From Nocardia higoensis (GTDB lineage Bacteria > Actinomycetota > Actinomycetes > Mycobacteriales > Mycobacteriaceae), in NCBI RefSeq assembly GCF_015477835.1, contig NZ_JADLQN010000001.1:2356001-2420000 (forward strand): a stretch of 64,000 nt of DNA, in the 5' to 3' direction. The notes beneath the pieces are model-generated. The model saw only the letters and a list, made by a program, of their open reading frames with translations, made no database searches and had not been told where the DNA came from. Both the position numbers and the translations under genes were made by a program. Positions 62,832 to 64,000 of the stretch are shown here, piece by piece. How positions within the stretch are numbered: the first letter of the stretch is position 1; the number at the start of each line of letters is the position of its first letter.

Positions 62832-63000
62832 GGGGACTCCGGACGATCATGGGACGGCTGCGTGCCCCAGATGATGCCGCACGACACCGACAGCGCGCAC
62901 AGGCGGCGGGTGCGAGCGCCTCTTCCGGTCCCTGGCGCCGCCCCCGCGAACACTGTTAACTTATTGCCCACGTCACATTCGCGCAAGGACGATCCTATTG

Positions 63001-64000
63001 ATGCACGCACTTCAGGTGACCGGACCGGGCACCCTCGAGCTTCGCACGGTGCCGGTCCCCGACATCGGCCCCGCCGAAGTGTTGTTGCGCGTGGGCGCGG
63101 CAGGCATCTGTCATTCCGATCTGCGCATCGTCACGCTGACAGAGCCGCGGTGCGCCGAACCGTTCACCCTCGGCCACGAGATCTCGGGCACCGTCGAGGC
63201 GGTCGGCGCCGCGGTCGCGACACCGGTGGTCGGCGCCCGGGGAGTGGTGTATCCGTGCTGGTCGTGCGGTGTGTGCCGAGAGTGCCTGCGCGGGAACGAG
63301 AATGTCTGTCTCGCCGCCGGTCGCGCCGCCATCCCGCCCTGCCCCGGACTCGACCGGGACGGCGGGATGGCGGAGTACGTGCGCATCCCGGCACGCGCCT
63401 TCGTACCGATCGGCGACCTCGATGTGCTGCAGGCCGCGCCGCTGGCCGATGCCGCGCTGACCAGCTATCACGCTGTCGCCGGAGCCAGGGACCAGTTGCT
63501 GCCCGGGGCGACGGCCGTGGTCATCGGCGTCGGCGGTCTGGGGCACATGGCGGTACAGATCCTCGCCGCCACCACGGCGGCGAGGATCGTCGCGGTGGAT
63601 GTCAGCGAGGACAAGCTGGCCCTGGCGACGGCCAACGGCGCGGACGAGGGCGTGGTGATCGACGACGACACCGCCGCGAGGATCCTGGACAGCACCGGCG
63701 GGCGTGGCGCCGAAGCGGTGTTCGACTTCGTCGGCGTCGACCAGACGGTCCGGCTGGCGGTGGAGTCGGTGGCGCCCAACGGCGCCTACCGAATGATCGG
63801 ACTCGGTGGCGGCGCCCCGGAGATCACCTCGGCGCCCGCGGGCAAGGCGGGCTGGCCGTGGGGCGCGTCCGTGCGCAAGTCCTACGGCGGCACCCGCTCG
63901 GACCTGGTCGAATCCATCGCCTTGGCGCAGTCGGGCAAATTGCACGTCGAGGTCGAACCCTACGAACTCACCGACGGCCGCGAAGCCCTGGACCGGCTCG
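63001..64000 (+). CDS. Zinc-dependent alcohol dehydrogenase (MDR family), truncated at the right edge
   Basis: About 333 residues are present from ATG 63001; the last 10-20 residues lie beyond the window. It has the catalytic-zinc motif GICHSDLRI and GHEISGTVEAVG, the structural zinc lobe CWSCGVCRECLRGNENVC (four cysteines), and the Rossmann motif GVGGLGHMAVQ. It oxidises or reduces alcohols and aldehydes with NAD(P). An in-frame TTG at 62998 is an alternative start. Confidence 0.93.
   Translation, partial: MHALQVTGPGTLELRTVPVPDIGPAEVLLRVGAAGICHSDLRIVTLTEPRCAEPFTLGHEISGTVEAVGAAVATPVVGARGVVYPCWSCGVCRECLRGNENVCLAAGRAAIPPCPGLDRDGGMAEYVRIPARAFVPIGDLDVLQAAPLADAALTSYHAVAGARDQLLPGATAVVIGVGGLGHMAVQILAATTAARIVAVDVSEDKLALATANGADEGVVIDDDTAARILDSTGGRGAEAVFDFVGVDQTVRLAVESVAPNGAYRMIGLGGGAPEITSAPAGKAGWPWGASVRKSYGGTRSDLVESIALAQSGKLHVEVEPYELTDGREALDRL

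Overview
The window is GC-rich actinobacterial chromosome and looks like Nocardia or a close mycolic-acid relative. The evidence is near-saturated G/C at third codon positions, GTG/TTG starts, a tmRNA whose tag reads ADSHQREYALAA (close to the mycobacterial tag), and gene orders that match Mycobacterium tuberculosis from memory: pgmA-crcB-crcB (Rv3068c-Rv3070), smpB-ftsX-ftsE-small protein-MscS-prfB (Rv3100c-Rv3105c) and hisN-fadE24-fadE23 (Rv3137-Rv3140). No rRNA, complete insertion sequence, CRISPR array or prophage was seen.

Layout. 1-5.0 kb: the 5' end of a patatin-like gene, then a three-gene minus-strand unit (unknown protein, MoxR ATPase, vWA protein carrying an HExxH peptidase domain), and a small membrane protein ending in Gly-Ala dipeptides. 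5.0-11.4 kb: a squalene-cyclase-repeat protein, an MBL hydrolase, a TetR-regulated 14-TM drug exporter with an inverted repeat upstream, and a WYL regulator divergent from a glyoxalase-fold protein. 11.8-16.9 kb: tRNA-Ala and the minus-strand run crcB-crcB-pgm-MFS-DsbA-like. 16.9-24.4 kb: mostly single genes (TetR, sugar-lactone oxidase, sirtuin, MpaB-type oxygenase, arsenate reductase, VOC protein, AraC regulator, threonine-dehydratase-like enzyme, small membrane protein).

24.7-31.9 kb: a GT87 mannosyltransferase, then a 1221-residue single-module NRPS (decayed A fragment, A, T, thioester reductase) whose substrate code reads as the known L-threonine code, a secreted protein behind an AT-rich promoter region, and a MarR regulator. 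32.0-35.0 kb: an accessory-looking patch with a Thr-rich surface protein, two coupled small genes plus a decayed duplicate of the first, and a divergent XRE/TPR regulator. 35.3-45.4 kb: ribosome rescue (ssrA, smpB), an orphan solute-binding lipoprotein, a phosphatase, recQ, and the ftsX-ftsE-MscS-prfB core.

45.4-53.8 kb: an XRE regulator divergent from an FMN reductase, hisN, a small secreted protein, the fadE24-fadE23 pair behind two TTACTC/GAGTAA palindromes, and a FadD acyl-CoA synthetase. 53.9-58.7 kb: membrane and secreted proteins centred on a PepSY protein with a His-rich loop, a DUF4383 protein and an SRPBCC protein with a seven-copy heptapeptide tail. 58.8-64 kb: galactokinase, a GGDEF diguanylate cyclase, a DUF6319-like protein and a truncated zinc alcohol dehydrogenase.

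The strongest leads for something undescribed are the threonine-coded A-T-R synthetase, the MoxR/vWA-peptidase three-gene unit, and the duplicated small-gene locus beside the XRE/TPR regulator. All functional calls were made by eye from sequence motifs.
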